64,000 nt of DNA from Clavelina lepadiformis. Its lineage: Eukaryota; Chordata; Ascidiacea; Aplousobranchia; Clavelinidae. The notes under the pieces are model-generated. The model did not search any database. It saw only the letters and a program-made list of their open reading frames with translations, and had not been told where the DNA came from. Both the position numbers and the translations under genes were made by a program. The stretch spans positions 16,742,501-16,806,500 of the forward strand of contig NC_135241.1 in NCBI RefSeq assembly GCF_947623445.1, written 5' to 3'. This document shows, piece after piece, positions 44,701-59,700 of this stretch (positions are counted from its first letter, which is position 1; each line of letters opens with the position of its first letter).

Positions 44701-47700
44701 AAGGTGAATTCTCACCTGTTGTGCCCTTGAACTTGCAAGGAAACAGCTTTCATGCCCATCATGCTTGGCATGTTTTCGCGAACTATTGAAACATCAGTCA
44801 AGTTTCGGAGATTTATCCTGTGAATGTTGCGTGTTTGCCAATCATTCCAATAAAGCATGCCGTCCATACAAGCAAGGCTGTATGGATGGGGCACGGAGGA
44901 GTAAATAACTCTACGATTTTTCCCGTCCAGGTCAGCACGTTCTAATTTCTGATTTTAACAAAATTCATCTTAAGTGACCCATAAGTTTAATTTGTATTGA
45001 TATAAAATTTAAAAATAACCAATAAATATATCTAATACAATCCATTCTTAAATAATAGTGCAAATATCACAAACCCAGATATGTGCGCCTTATATTATAC
45101 GGCCTAATGGCACGTAGCATGTATATATACCTCGCTCTGCGCATCTCCCCAGATTATCCAATCTTGTTCAAAGTCGATTGTTATGCCGTTCGGCCACACG
45201 AGATCGGTTGCTACAATCACGGAGCGGTCGCTTCCGTCCATGCCAGCTGCTTCTATTTTGGGGGTTGTTCCCCAGTCAGTCCAATACATGTACCTAAATA
45301 CAAAAGGTTTATATTGATTCCTTTAACGTATAGTCCTTTTTGGTATACCTATACTTTGTTGGTCACTATTTGAATATTTGATAAACATACCCCTTTTTGT
45401 AATGCAGAGCAATAGCTCGTGGGGCATCCAATTTCTCATTTATCAAGACACGTTGAAAGTGACCGTCCAAAGTTGACACCGATATCATATTACGGCCGTC
45501 ATCTAAAAAACAAACGGCCGTTAAGAGTTTTGCAAAAGTTAGTCGTTATAGCGTATACGCGTATCACTGTTTCTATACAAAACAGCTTTGCATCGATACA
45601 GAATTTCTGAATCAATATCCAGTATTTACAATGTTGTTCAACCTCCTGCTGGGCCCCCAGAATTCCCATGTTTATTGTATAAGAATGCATTTTACACTTA
45701 TCTGTAGCATCGCTTATTTGTTGCAGACGTTTCTCTAGTGTTGCACGTGGTGTCTGCAACAGGATTTACTTTGTTTCCGATCATTAAATCGGCGCCAAAA
45801 ACAAGCAAATGATTAACCATCGAATTCTACAAAACCTTCCCAGAAACGGTTAAAATTAAACAATTTCTTTATATAAAAAATAACTGGTGTGCGATTCATT
45901 AATACACTTTTTTGTCTTGCTCGCTTTTATGCTTAGAGTTGGGGCTTTCTGGCTGAAACCATGTTGTGTTATACTGTATAACATACCAATGCAATGGCAA
46001 TATGCCAATTGCTTTATTAGTAATTATGTATCCGTCATTTAACTAGTCATGTAACGACTGGTCAATACTTTGACAAAATGATTCGCAGTATAAGTATGAA
46101 GTGATATTATAATGACGTTAACTTTTAGTGATCAGTAACGAATAATATCTCACAAACTAGTAATCGTTGGAAATATTCTGAGAACTAACAAACTCGAATG
46201 CATTAAGCATTCGTAGGCCTGCAAATGAGGGACACAGTCTTCAAGAACTGCGGAGAAAAAACATCCACGTATACCTGTCCAGTATAATTTGCGACCAACG
46301 GGGTCAACAGCAATTCCATCAACAGTTTCCAAGCCAAAAGCTATGACCGTTTCGGACTTCTCCGGATTAGCCAGTGATGTGTAAGTTATGTTGGTTGACC
46401 CGATGTCAGACCAATAAAGATGACCTGAGAGAAGAAAACAATTTGAAAATGAAGCTGCTAAAAAGCGCCAAAATACTTAAGTTTTTGTTTGCCTTGTAGA
46501 AAATTTATGGGTTATAGGTGGATTACATGTGTGATTTACCCTCAATAGGGTCAATTGCAATATCGACTACGTTGGTCATATACCCATCAATAGATAATTT
46601 GACGTCAGCAGAGTATGGAACGTCTAACGAGATAACCCGGATGTCCGAACGACGGGCAATCGCCAGGAACCTGCGCGAGAAATTTAACTTAGTTAACTGT
46701 TAAGTTTTCTATTAATGAATAATGCACTTTAAAGTGAATCTTATAGTAGTGTAAAATAATTATAAATAAATAGTTAACATTACAGTTAGTAATTTACTGA
46801 CTTGTTCATTTCTGTATTACATTGTTTTCCCTCTGGTCCCAACGTAAACCCAGTGGGGCATGCACAAGAATATGGGGTGGAGTAGACGTCACCCACAGCT
46901 GTTGGGTTCTCACTCAGTAGGCAAAGATGAGAACAATCTCCGTTCCTTATTGAACACGGATTTGGCGAGATGGGTCTGGTTACACGATGGAAGCGGACGT
47001 CCATTAAATACAAAAGGTCTTTGCGAATAACTCGACGATTTTCACCTAATAAACAAACGGTTAGACAGGGTCTCTCTAGACAATCCAGCAGACAATCTAC
47101 TTTTGTTAACATTTTACCCGATTTGTCAGCAGCGCTTATGGTCTTTGTACGCCAATCAGTCCAGTAAATGTTGGAATCATCCATGGTTATACCGAACGGG
47201 TGCGGAAGATTCGAATCAACTATGACATGTCTGGCGCTTCCATTTAAGTCACACGACTCTATCATATGAGTACCGGCGTCAGTCCAATAAATTCTGTAAA
47301 TCCGAAACAGGGAATTTTATGCTGAGCGCATTAAAAACCTCCTCCTCTCCTTATGGTTGTTTAATGTGTTGGTTGAGTAGCTACCTCTCAGCGGAATAGT
47401 CCATGGTAACTCCGTTGGGCCAAGTTAAACCCGTGGATACAATGACCTGTCTATCCTTGCCGTCCATGCCCGCACGTTCAATTTTGGGCACCTTACCCCA
47501 GTCTGTCCAGATCATGAAGCTATAAGCAAATATTTGGTCATAAATCAGAAAATGTTGTAGTCACTGGAAGATAAATCGTTGCACTTACCCTTGTTTAGGA
47601 TAAACTATGATTGCTCTGGGCCGGTCTAGCTCGGTCCAAACCAGTACACTGCGCATCGAGCCATCCAATAGAGCTACTTCTATGCGGTTAATACCGGAAT

Positions 47701-50700
47701 CTGTCCAGTATATTTTGTTTGTTATCCAGTCCACAGCTAGTCCAGCAGGGGAATCCAAACTGCTGCTGACTAAAACTTGCTGATTTTTACCATCCCATTC
47801 TGATCGGCTGATGGTGTCCAGGCCTACATCGGACCAGTAAATATGTCCAGGGTGTCCGCTATGCCAGTCAAGAGCGACGGCGTTTTTCAAATTTTCCAGC
47901 GGTAAAATTGTATCGGCCATGGCTTGCTCGTCAAAAGAAATGCGCCTTCAAAAATGTAAATATATATGCGGTTTATATAAACGGGGAAAGATGCAATAAA
48001 TAATACTTAATGATTAATTGAATATTGTAGATAAATTTGCGTACTATATTCTTATATCAATACGCTGTGATGGTTCGTAATAATTTTGGCAACGTTACAC
48101 AAAGACCGATGTTTTTTAATATAAAAAACGTGAACTCTAAACAATATTATGAGAAATATTTCATGGAGCACCACTGCCATTAATGCTTCAAATAATTCCT
48201 TAACTAACCTATATACCTGATATCAGATTGTCGGGTAAAGAATAAGAAACGTTCAATGTTTTCTGCGCAGTGAGTATCATTAACGGAGCGATAGCCGGTT
48301 GGACATGCACATGTAAACCCGTTTGGTTTTGGTAAGCAAAGATGACTGCATTTGGCGTCGGCACACAGATTTGGACCTAAATAAAAACACCAAACTTAGA
48401 GGTAAAACGTTTATCCACAACTCGATAAAACGATAATCCAAAACGTCCACAAAAATCTTTTATAGTCTATACTCTATACTCATAATAATAATAATACAGT
48501 ACTTCGCAGCATTTTAATAGCGCCCTGTCCAACAAGACACTGCTCAAAGGCGCTTAATCTACACATACCGGTCGGTTGTCGAAGTGGATGATATGTTTGT
48601 ATGTCCATCGGAAAGTGAAGACGTCTTTTTATAGTTTTTACACCGCTTCCAGTAAATTTATTAGCGCTGTTCACGCTTTTTGTTCTCCAGTCCGTCCAAT
48701 ACACCTTATCCTCAAATATGGTGATCCCGAAGGGATGTGGCAGACCTATGACAACAAAGTAAAGACAAATGACGTGATGAAGTCCCAGATTTTTTGCAAT
48801 TTCGTTAAAGTATCCCAAAGCGAATCCTACCGAAAAACATTAAAAACCATGAACTGCGGAGACTGAACAATAAAGTAAAAAGAAACAACAAAACAGTTGT
48901 TAGTTATGTTGTAATGACAATCTAACCACTCAAGTATGAATGAATATAATCGCTAAGTCGACGTACCACGACTGACGACTGCTCTTCTATCTCCGCCATC
49001 CAAATTCGACGTTTCAATGATGTGATACTTTGCATCGGACCAATACAAATGATTCCTTGTATAGTCGATGGCCAACCCGTTTGGCCAATAAACGTTTCTG
49101 GAAGCCACCGCCCGACGCTGGCTGCCATCCATGAAAGCACTTTCTAAACAAGGTGCTTCCCCCCAATCGGTCCAAAACATAAGGCTGTGTTGTAAAAAAG
49201 AATTTAAAATCAGCCAGTACCCAACCATGATTTTAACGGCATAAGCTTACGCATTACATGGTGCTAACTGGCACCTACCAATGCGCAAATCATAACACCG
49301 ATCCTCTAAGTGGATCCAATTTGTTTATAGCTACCAAGCAACCTAGCATCAAGTTTTGGGTCTCTCTGGAGAGAATATTTGTCAGTCGTGTTTCTTACCC
49401 TTGCAATGGATGAAGAGCAAGTGCTCTTGGCTTCTGGAGGTTATCCCAAATAATCACCTTCCGATTCCTTCCTTCCAAATCTGCTACCTCAATCCTGGAT
49501 GTTCCAGAATCAGTCCAGTAAAGGAGATCGTGGATCCAATCCACTGCAACTCCACCTGAAAGAAAACAACAGTTCATGAACTTTAAAGAGTTTTAAAAAT
49601 ATGAATGACGTCTTATCAAAAAGGTTTATGTTGCATTAGCGTATGTTGTACTTGTTTTTAAAATTTTTTTTTTCAACCGGTTTGGTGTTGTGTAGATTGA
49701 CAACACTACTGTACGTAAGACACAATTCTGACTAAACTAGTAAATGTGAAATTTCTATTTTCATAAACAATTTCAACGCATTATGAACTTCTAAATGGAC
49801 CGATCGATATATGCATACACCAGAAAAACAAGACATGCAGACAAACATGAGATTGCGTGATATAATTTTTTTTTACACAGTAATGGCAGTAATTTTTTTG
49901 TCTCTGGTTGACTTTCCACTAGTAATGCGTTGTATAAAATAAAAATTCAAGTACCTATATCGAAAAATTATCTACCGCCGCCTTACTAAGTTTAACAAAC
50001 GCAGGTTTGTAAGTACAACAGGGTAATGACAGGCAATTTTACTTTACGAGCACAAAGTGGTTAATACTCCGACATCGATCCATTTTCAAGATGTTATCGC
50101 ATTAAAAATAGCGGATGCAAGTCATAGGCTCAATACTCTATACATTGTGTGGCCGAGAAACGGTTAACAAAAGCCGGCCATATTAGTATATATTTGGCCG
50201 ATCTATCATCAATAATGATAACAGAACCTTTCCTTTTATCAGGCTGTTATCGAAATGTAACCGCAAATGATCCTCGAACGTCAATGATGAACAGATAAAC
50301 GGTAAAAAGCAAGGAAGTGTTCAGCTTGAGTGGCAGTGTATGTCAACCGTGAAAGTAGATGTATTGTATATATAGACGCGGAAACGTTTGATAAGTGTAA
50401 ACGTTTTTTTTTTTAAATCACGGAAATGTATTGTTTGTCAAAACAATGACACAATGTTTTATTTTGCAAAAAAAAGTTAGTTAATGACATTATTCTTATA
50501 TTTATTACATCTTTACATTTTCATGAATAAGCAGTATTTTATCTTAAACATAATATGTCGTTACTTTATTTTACTTTTAGGTGTTACAAATAAATCTTTT
50601 GCGAACAAATTTGGCCGTGTAGAATTGCATGCTTTAATGCCGGAAAAGTCGTATTTATTTTTTCACAAGGCTTGCTGAAATGCTTACACATACAAAACTG

Positions 50701-53700
50701 GCAAGTTGGTCCGTTTTTATTAAAACATACATAGCGAAGGTGAGCATAATTTACAGTAAAAGTGCCATACCGGTTGAGTGCATGCTGTCTTTTTATACAA
50801 ACTACGTTGTCAAATTTTTGCCAATTATAGGTTATGCTATTTCAAGATAATCTTCATGTCCAGTTATCGTAGCAAACGATGTTTTTTGTAAAATTATTGC
50901 AACCGTATTACGCAATTGTTGTTTACTAAAATATCTAAGTCATCCTTATATTAAATGATAAATTTACCCTTTTGATAACACCACAGCTCGGCTAGCAAAA
51001 GCAAGAGCTTAGTAAAGTTCATGCAGCCCATTACTGAGCAAGTATAAACATAAAGTGTCTGAAAGAGAGGCATATCAAAATACAATTGTAGACGCTTATA
51101 TTAGCAGTTGGAGACCAAAACATTTCCTCGAATATAGCAATTCAACACGTCTATCACTTGGGTGGCGGATGAAGTGAAAGTTGACAAAGACCAACGCAAT
51201 GACTTTGAATCCATGCATACGGTAGAGATGAAAAACGAGTGTTGAAGTTTGGCGCTTTGTTATCAGTAAATCAGTAAATCAGTTTGGCCGGTTAGCTCAT
51301 ACTGATAGACATTTGTAAGGTCTCACTTAAAGGTAGAGGAAGCTTGTACGGATTTTGCCCGAAAAGATATTATCTTGGGCTTCAGTGTTGACAAAATAAG
51401 TCAACCTCACACTTTTTAGAGTTTAAAAGCAAAAACTCCGCAAAAGCAAGGTTTTTGAGTCCACTTAACAATTATTGCAACTCATGAACTGAAACATTGT
51501 GCCATAAACACTTTCAGGATCTCGTGAAAACGCTAATGATGCATTTGAAAATTTCAACTAACCCAAAATTTCCGCAAAAACAGACGTAAACTAATTTTGT
51601 GGTTTAGTGGTTAACACGATGGATAAACAGAAAAAACATTAGTTCACATTTTCTTAGCTTTTGACCCCAATGAATTAATAGGTAGAGAAATATGTGAAGA
51701 ATCTGTAAGTACTGGAAGATATTTCACGGTAAGTTGGGAAAGCTCATTTCACGATGATTTTTCCGCCAAGTCTGGCCAAATAACGCGAATGAGTAAATAA
51801 ACGTTACTAAATTACCTGGACTTTCAAGTCCTGAAGAAATAACCTCCTTCACCTCGCTGCCGTTGACATTTGACCTCATAATGCTGTCTAACGTAACGTC
51901 ACTCCAGAACATAAGCCCATGTTCGATGTGATAATCTGGAATTGGTGCAAGGAAGAATAAACTTAATAACCAAGTTATTAATCAACACAAGACAAAAACT
52001 TTGAGGTTTAACCAGGTGACATTGTTTGCGCGAAAATAATCGGTTTGTTCATACACATATCTCCTTAAAACAGCCATTTTAATTTGATATTTTAAAATAC
52101 AGGCAAACTTGATCAAAACATCATAGCAGACCAAAGCAAAGTAACCATTTCGGAATGCAGGCGATCCCGGCCAACAAAAGTCAGGTTACCGCTTCATCGC
52201 ACAAAAATTTGCTGTTTTCCTGCACGAAAAGTTATTTTTACCGGTGTCCGAAGCCCGATAAGTATGTTTTTGTCGTTAAAAACGGAATGTGCAATTATGC
52301 GCGACGTTTTGCAACAAATAACTGTCCAATAACGCATTTGGCACATAAATAACAGGTTGAAAAGTCTATCTTTGAATATCTCACTCATATCTTTTGCCGT
52401 ATTTTCCCGCGAGATCGACCACGATCAACAATAGTGCAACAACACTGATACAACGACCAATTAGGGTATAAAGAACCGGCAGTTATCAATTGATGTTTAA
52501 GTGTTCCCATGCTTAAAACCGCGAACATTTTGGGTTTCAACAACAAATTATACCAACGTAAATTTGACGCATTCGTTCAAAGAAATAGAAAACATTTCCC
52601 GTAATCCTAATCACCGTTAATAAAGGGCGTAACCACCATAATGTATATACAATTTGCGTCGCTTTACAAGCAAATTCAAAAGCTTGGTTTACCACTTTAA
52701 GCTCATAATAAATATTTTCCCTGTGGCTTGCTTTGGTAACTGACACATAAATTATCAGACTATACTGAAACTTTAACAGCGCCGGATAATTCTTTTGAAT
52801 TTAAACTTATTTGTCAAAATGTGCGCAATAAAAGGGTGTCATAGGTAATAACACATTAAAAGGTTCATTTTAACAAAATACTAGCAGTAAAAATACTTAT
52901 CGGGCGATTAGCAGCTCAACAAAACCTTTGAAAACGCTTCGGACTTTTGTGTATAAGCACCCATCAAATTGAAAGACTGCGTAAAACCATACACGAGATG
53001 GCTTATAGGTAAAGAACTATTCTTATTTGTCTACGGCATCACGTATCTGAAATCATCGAAAGCCGTGATCCATAACGTCTTTTATAAATCCTTATCCGAA
53101 ACTTTGCATGGATAATTTAAGCAGTTAATGAAGGCTAAGAAAAAAATTACCAACAAAGTTGGCCAGCGATTATTTATGAATGTTAATGTTTCGCCGAGAC
53201 ATCGTTCAACTGATTAAAAGATTAGGACTGGTGCCTGCTCTTTCGCTCCACACAATAAAAAGAAATAGAACAAGATACTACATCCGCAATTGGGGATTGA
53301 AAAACTACACATGTCGTAGAAAATAAACGAGGTATGTTATAACAGCAACTATGGTGGGCGGATAGGAGAATTAAACGTCAAAACAGCAAAAACTCCGTTA
53401 ACGCAACTTTGCGTTTTGGCTGTTGTGTTAAGTAGTAATACACGGGAAGTGGCAGAACGATTTAACGCACGAAATACTATAGTGATAACGTTAGTCTTTT
53501 GTGTTGGTTTTGTCTTCTACATATAGTGCATTATATGAATAATATGATTGTAGGCTGGTAATAGCAAAAATGGCAAATTTTTCACTTGCGGTTGGTGCGC
53601 CTGGTGCACCATATCAGAAAATTCAAGTCATGTTTGGTTTGTTTCCGATTTGCTTTTATGAAAACAAGCTTTCTGAAGTAAGAAATCAAGACCACCTTCA

Positions 53701-56700
53701 TGTCAAAATGCTCTAGGTAACTGATCTTTGTTTTGGCGTCTGACAAAGTGAATAAGGGAAAATGGACCACCGGGTCTGTCGTTGGCTCCTGTTAAACTAA
53801 CCCGCTGGTCAGCTACAGGACACACAATAAAAATTCAAATGAGGCGTAGCTTTGGGTTTTACACTTAAACTACTAAGAACCCCATTTTCTATCGTTTAAC
53901 ATATTTTTCAGCAAAAAAAAATGCAACATTGATTTCTAGCAGACCTTGACAATTAGTAAAAAAAAAACTACTTCAACGTACTGGAAAAATGCACTTGGTA
54001 AGCCATGCTTTTAAAATAAATTTTGACTTTTTATATTCAAACAAATTCATGCAACATTGGCGACATTATACTGCATAACCACAATTTAAATTAACGACAC
54101 GAAGATAATTGCGGTCTGCAGATATAGCTCACGGTGTACGCAAATCGCGAAATGCTCTTTTCAAGTCAACTTTGTTTATATGATGTTTATGTTTACATGT
54201 AATGCGCGCATTATTCTCACGTGAACAAGCTCTTACCAAACGATCAAGTCCGTTGAACGTTGTAAAACAAATCAAAAGATGTTTATACCAAAACATGCGA
54301 CAACGTAACAATTATGTCGTAGTTAGATATTCCATCATCGACAAAAAAGTCGCTTCATGAAGTTGGGCAGACCTTTACGATTTACTGTTCACTTTGAACG
54401 TAACGAAATTCAAACGAAATGGTTAAATAGTGCGCTGCAAAATTGCACAGATGGACAATTTGGACCAAGAAAGCGAAAAGCTGTGACTTTGGTGGTAACA
54501 AGAAAGGACAATAGCAAATCTTTAACCTCTTTATTGCACAAGTCGAATGGAAACACGAGCCCTTGGTAAATGAGTTCTATGACGCAAAGACGTAAACGAA
54601 TTTCTTCGCCTGCTTTTTCCTTTTTGACATAAATGTTTTAAATTCTTACGAGCATGCTTGTAATGACAGGTGAAGCATGTGTAAGAAATCCATGAAACGG
54701 TTGCATGTATTCCCATACATCATCTAGATCGAACTATAAAAAGCTATACCTTAAATTTGCCATTAATACTTAAAAGGCATCAATCTAGCGAATTCTTAAC
54801 CAGTGTGCGTGACATTAATCTATCAAGAACAAGACCTAACATGGCTTGCTTTATTTTCTAAGCGGGTTGTTGATGTGACATACACAACCACAGCAACACT
54901 AATTAAAACAGACGAGCAGAAAAAACGGATTAGACAAAAAATAAGCTTAATCTAATGTAAGGAGAAACGTGCAGAAAATACAGATCAATTTTTATTTGGG
55001 TATTATTTTATTAAGATGAAATTTGTCGAATCCTGAGCATCTCTCAACTCAAATATACTTAATTGGAAATCTTACCCAATCCAATCGCGTTTTTGAGATC
55101 ACGGAGGATCGGCTTAAGTTCCGATTTATCCGGAACCATTTTACGGATGTCGATGCGATTGGTAAAAAGGAGAGCCGGTTCCGGACCAGTTGCCTTGCAG
55201 GTCCTTTGGTCCAGTCTTAGCGTGTAACCAGTCAGGCAGGAACAGGTAAAGCTGCCAAAGCTGTTGTTACACGTCTGGCTGCACGAACCTTCCACCTTGC
55301 ACTCGTCGATATCTGCGCACATTATCAACTTAAATTGAACTTGTTATTCATTTCAGGCTGTTCAACTCTTGACTTTATTATTTTGAAGAGTTATATGAGC
55401 GCAATTCTATCATCTAGAAGCACTGCTTTAAAACACACTCGCAACGCTAAAACACGTTTACACTTAAATAAAATTGATGATATGTAGGTAACATATCGGT
55501 GAAATTTTCATTGCAAAAGTAGCCCAGTTATTTGCAATACATTAATTATTTATTAAATAATGAGTTCTCCCTGACCGTTCCAAAATTCACCTTACGTCAT
55601 AGCCCTCTACGTTGGAATCATGACAAAGATTAGGTACCGGTACAGTGTTGGATACAAATCACTGAATTATAGGGAAACGAAACATTAACGTCTGTTAACG
55701 TCACAATCTTTTATAGTCGCTTGTTGGCAATACTGATATAAGCTATGCACACATTAGCTTCAAAGGGTAAACAGTGCGCTTCATTTTACAACCAAAACAG
55801 TTGCACGCTTAAGACCGAAGGAAAGCATCAGGCAGATAATGACTTGGCCTATATATACCGATAAAAATACAGAAAATGTGTTTATTTCAGATCAACGAGG
55901 ATAATCGTAGTTTGCTTGATATCAATAACTTAGTAAATACCAATAATGCAATGATGCAAGCTCAAACATTTAAAGTTAGGCTAGATTAGACCATGACCAT
56001 AAGTATAACAGCTCACCTCTATTAGTTTAATAGAAATTACGAAGCGAACAAACACTGTTATTAAAAAATAACAATCCACTCAAGCGTTACCCTGAATGCC
56101 AAAAATCTGTAACCAACACTGCACTTGGTAGACCTACCAAACTAATCTTCCGACAGACTTGGGCCATTCGTGCGGAAAGCATCTGTTGGGTGGTTATGAC
56201 GTGAAATAAATTTTGAAACAACCGCAGAGTAAAAAAGTCAATTTTTCTTGGTTTATTTCTAGTAACTACAGGAGTGTCCAGGTACAACGAGCGAGGAATT
56301 ATTAACTACAGATAGTGCGAACTTCATTCTAAGACCAACTTGTGTTGCACTTAATTGCTCAAAATAGTAAAAAAATACCCAACCACCCACAGTTGGACAG
56401 CCAAAGCATGAACTTCATTTGAAAGAAAAAACATTTCAGCAAGGAGAACTCACCAATGCAAGATCGCATGTCGGATGCGATTTGAAAACCAGCCGAACAG
56501 ACGCATTCAAAACGTCCGCTAGATGTCTCCCTGCAAGAGTGTTCGCAACCGCCATTATGATCCGAACACGACGTATAGTTCGACCCAACTACAAGTGTGC
56601 CGTCTGCATAATAAACGTAACATTATAAATACATCTGTAGCCTTTCAAGCTTTAGCTGTCACACAGAGTTCGTTAGGTTAGGAGGGTAATGGGTATACCG

Positions 56701-59700
56701 CATGGTAAACGCCAGAATGAAATATGACGTATGAAAACATAATATATGCATTGCTTACTACAGCTGCGCTGAGGTCTTTCATCGGAGCCATCGACGCAAT
56801 CAAATATGCCATCGCATACCTTTCCTATAGCTATGCACTGTCCGGAATGGCAGTGGTATTGTCCGCTAGAACAAGCTGTAAAAGAAGTCTTTGAAATCTA
56901 CCACTATTTACGGTATTTGCTTAACGTTTCATAATTGACAGTGTGTCAATGTTGACATATCACGTCGTGAAAGTGATCTGATTGTAAATCTGCAAGAAAA
57001 CCCACAGAAAATCACCTTTAAACGTCGCCATTTTATGACAGTTGTTGCATAACATTAACTTCCTTGTTACTTTTTAAGATTTGAGGATTTTATGATTTCG
57101 TGACTATAGAATTAGGTACAGCCCTTTCAAAACGTTGCCATAACTGACTGTAACAAAGTATTACAGCTGTAAGGTAAAAGCCAAAGAACAATTGGCCACG
57201 TATTAAACTCTCAATTTTACGAGATAATTTTCCGGGCACGAACTTACGGCAGTCTTCCTCGTCACTGCGATCGTCGCAATCTTTTTCCCCATCGCATCTC
57301 CAGCTTGAGCGAATACATCGACCGCTTTCATGGCATTTGAACTGATCTGAGCCGCAAGTCGTGTCTTTCTGATCTAAAAAGTTCAAATCAGCATTGTGCG
57401 TGAGTTCGCCTGCTGGATAAGGTCTAAGGATTAAAGGATTTTTATGGAGAACTCAAAATACCAGTCATAAGGTCTATACTGGTGATTTACAAATAAAGCA
57501 GATTGGCGGCGAAATATGAGCAAGCGAGTGACGGACGTTTTCCCTCAATTGTATGTGAAGTTTGTCTTATCGTTGGCTCGTAACGCCAATTAGATCGTAA
57601 TAAACTAGTCAAACTTAGAAATCACACATAGTTAACGACAGACTTAGACTCCAAGTGTTACATGATAAAACGCACGCAAGTGATACTTTACAATCATTGT
57701 TAGCGGTTTAATTGAGTCACGATATATTTGCGAAATACCACGCACGTATGATCTCGGCAATCAAATCATTAACCATTCGTATGATAAGTACTTCATATTA
57801 CGTGGCTGACTTCGAAAAAACAACAGCTATTATAACTTTGTTAACTCAAAGAAACATCACTATTATTAACATAGTGTAACCTCGAAAAAACTCAGTGTAA
57901 TGTAGGCTATCCTGAATTCACAGACATTTGTTCAGAAAATGGGTGCGCTTTTCACAAAAGCATGCATCGGTTTCAAAAACGAGGGAAGTCAGTCACAGAT
58001 AATGGCAAGACGCTTGAAAATAGAAACAGATCTTTTTGAAATGAATGTTTTGTTACGCAACATGCGAACCGCATCGACATTTTCAATTAAAATTGCAAGT
58101 ACCACAATTACAAAATCAACAATCGGTTGTTTTCGTGGAAAGCTTTTTCATACTTGGCAATATAATTATCGTTCAACCCTCAGAAAACTTATTGACAGCA
58201 AACTAAACTATGCAGTAATCTTTAACAAAAAGAACTGTTAGGCTTAACACATCATCGTAAGGGTCAAGGCCATGCGCATCACTTTGCATATATAAGGTCA
58301 TCTAAAATATGTGCATGGACCATAATCCTTACCTGAATTTACATCTGAGATAAAAACAACCCATGATGTAACTAAAATTTCAGAACACATATTACAATAC
58401 GAACTGGCGTTTCATATTGTCATATTCAAAGCTAGTGATGTTTTCTTAACCCATTTTGATGTTGTACTCTGGGCGTTATACGACAAGGCTATAAGCCTAT
58501 AACATTTCATGGGATGGTAGCACAGCCTTCGACTTATTCATGAAAAAAGTTGGCATATTACGTCAATCCAGCTCACCACACCCATCTTCATCTGATCCAT
58601 CCTTACAGTCGCTGTCTCCGTCACATCTCCATCTTCTGCTGATGCAGAATCCGTTCTCGCACTGAAATTCTCCGTCTATGCAAGCTTCGCTTTCGGCTAG
58701 AAAAATTGAAATGACGTCAATTAAAACTGCTTTGACAAGCACAACTCCATTCCAGGTCGCGCAAGTCAAACAGTAGAAAATGTGGTAAACACTGGTGGCT
58801 TATTTAGGTGGTCGAGGAATGTTACTTATGAACATTAGGATAAGCGCCAACCCCATTGTAGATACATGCAGGTTTTTACAATGCTACAGAACACACACGG
58901 CTGTTTAAACTGCGTCTCAATTCTTGTGCAAAATTCATACCAAGCAAACAAATCGCCTGACAGCAAACAGCTAATCGGCATAAACTGCGGTTTGAAATCA
59001 AAACAGTGAATAAAAAGGCAGTCACTTTGTCATGTTTGATACTCACGACATTGTGTTTCGTCGCTTCCGTCGCCGCAGTCGTCGTAACCATCGCAGTGGT
59101 CGTTCAAGGAGATACACTGGCCGCTCTCACATCTGAATTGCTCCGGTGTGCAAGGCTTAGCTGAAAACAAAGGGAGATTATTGGCTAAAAGAAACGCAGC
59201 GGTCATTACTCGATATAGCGTAATTGTAATGACGAAACCAAAAACTGTGCAAATAATTCGCACGGGTATTAGTTTACCTAATAAAGTTGTATATAACAAC
59301 AAACAAACTCTTGCTAGTCTTGGAGTCAGGACTAAGCCTTTGAATGGCAAGTCCAACACAGGATATTCGCTCGCCATATTGTCAGCTGAACAAGATTAAC
59401 AGCCAATACGTAAAAGCAAATCATTGATACGGGTCTATTTCCCTATTCGCAAGTTACTTGCTCACGCGCCGCCAACAAAAGTAAAGCATTGGATTTAACT
59501 TAGCAGGGGTTAACTTAATATGCAGGTGAGGTGAAACGTAACGTCATGGGCTTAGAAAAACCTATACTCGTCGCACGCAAGTACGTAGTTAATAGTGTTA
59601 AACTTCAGAAGAAACAGTATTAACATTTAAAATAAACCAATGGTGTTTTTCTAGGGGCTTAACTATCCAGATAAAATCGTGACCATAACATTACAACCAG

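Noticed and set aside
45499..45759. 86-residue minus-strand ORF in an LRP4 intron
   Set aside because: The flanking exons at 46275 and 45502 join in frame (WT-DDGRN) without it, so it is intronic.
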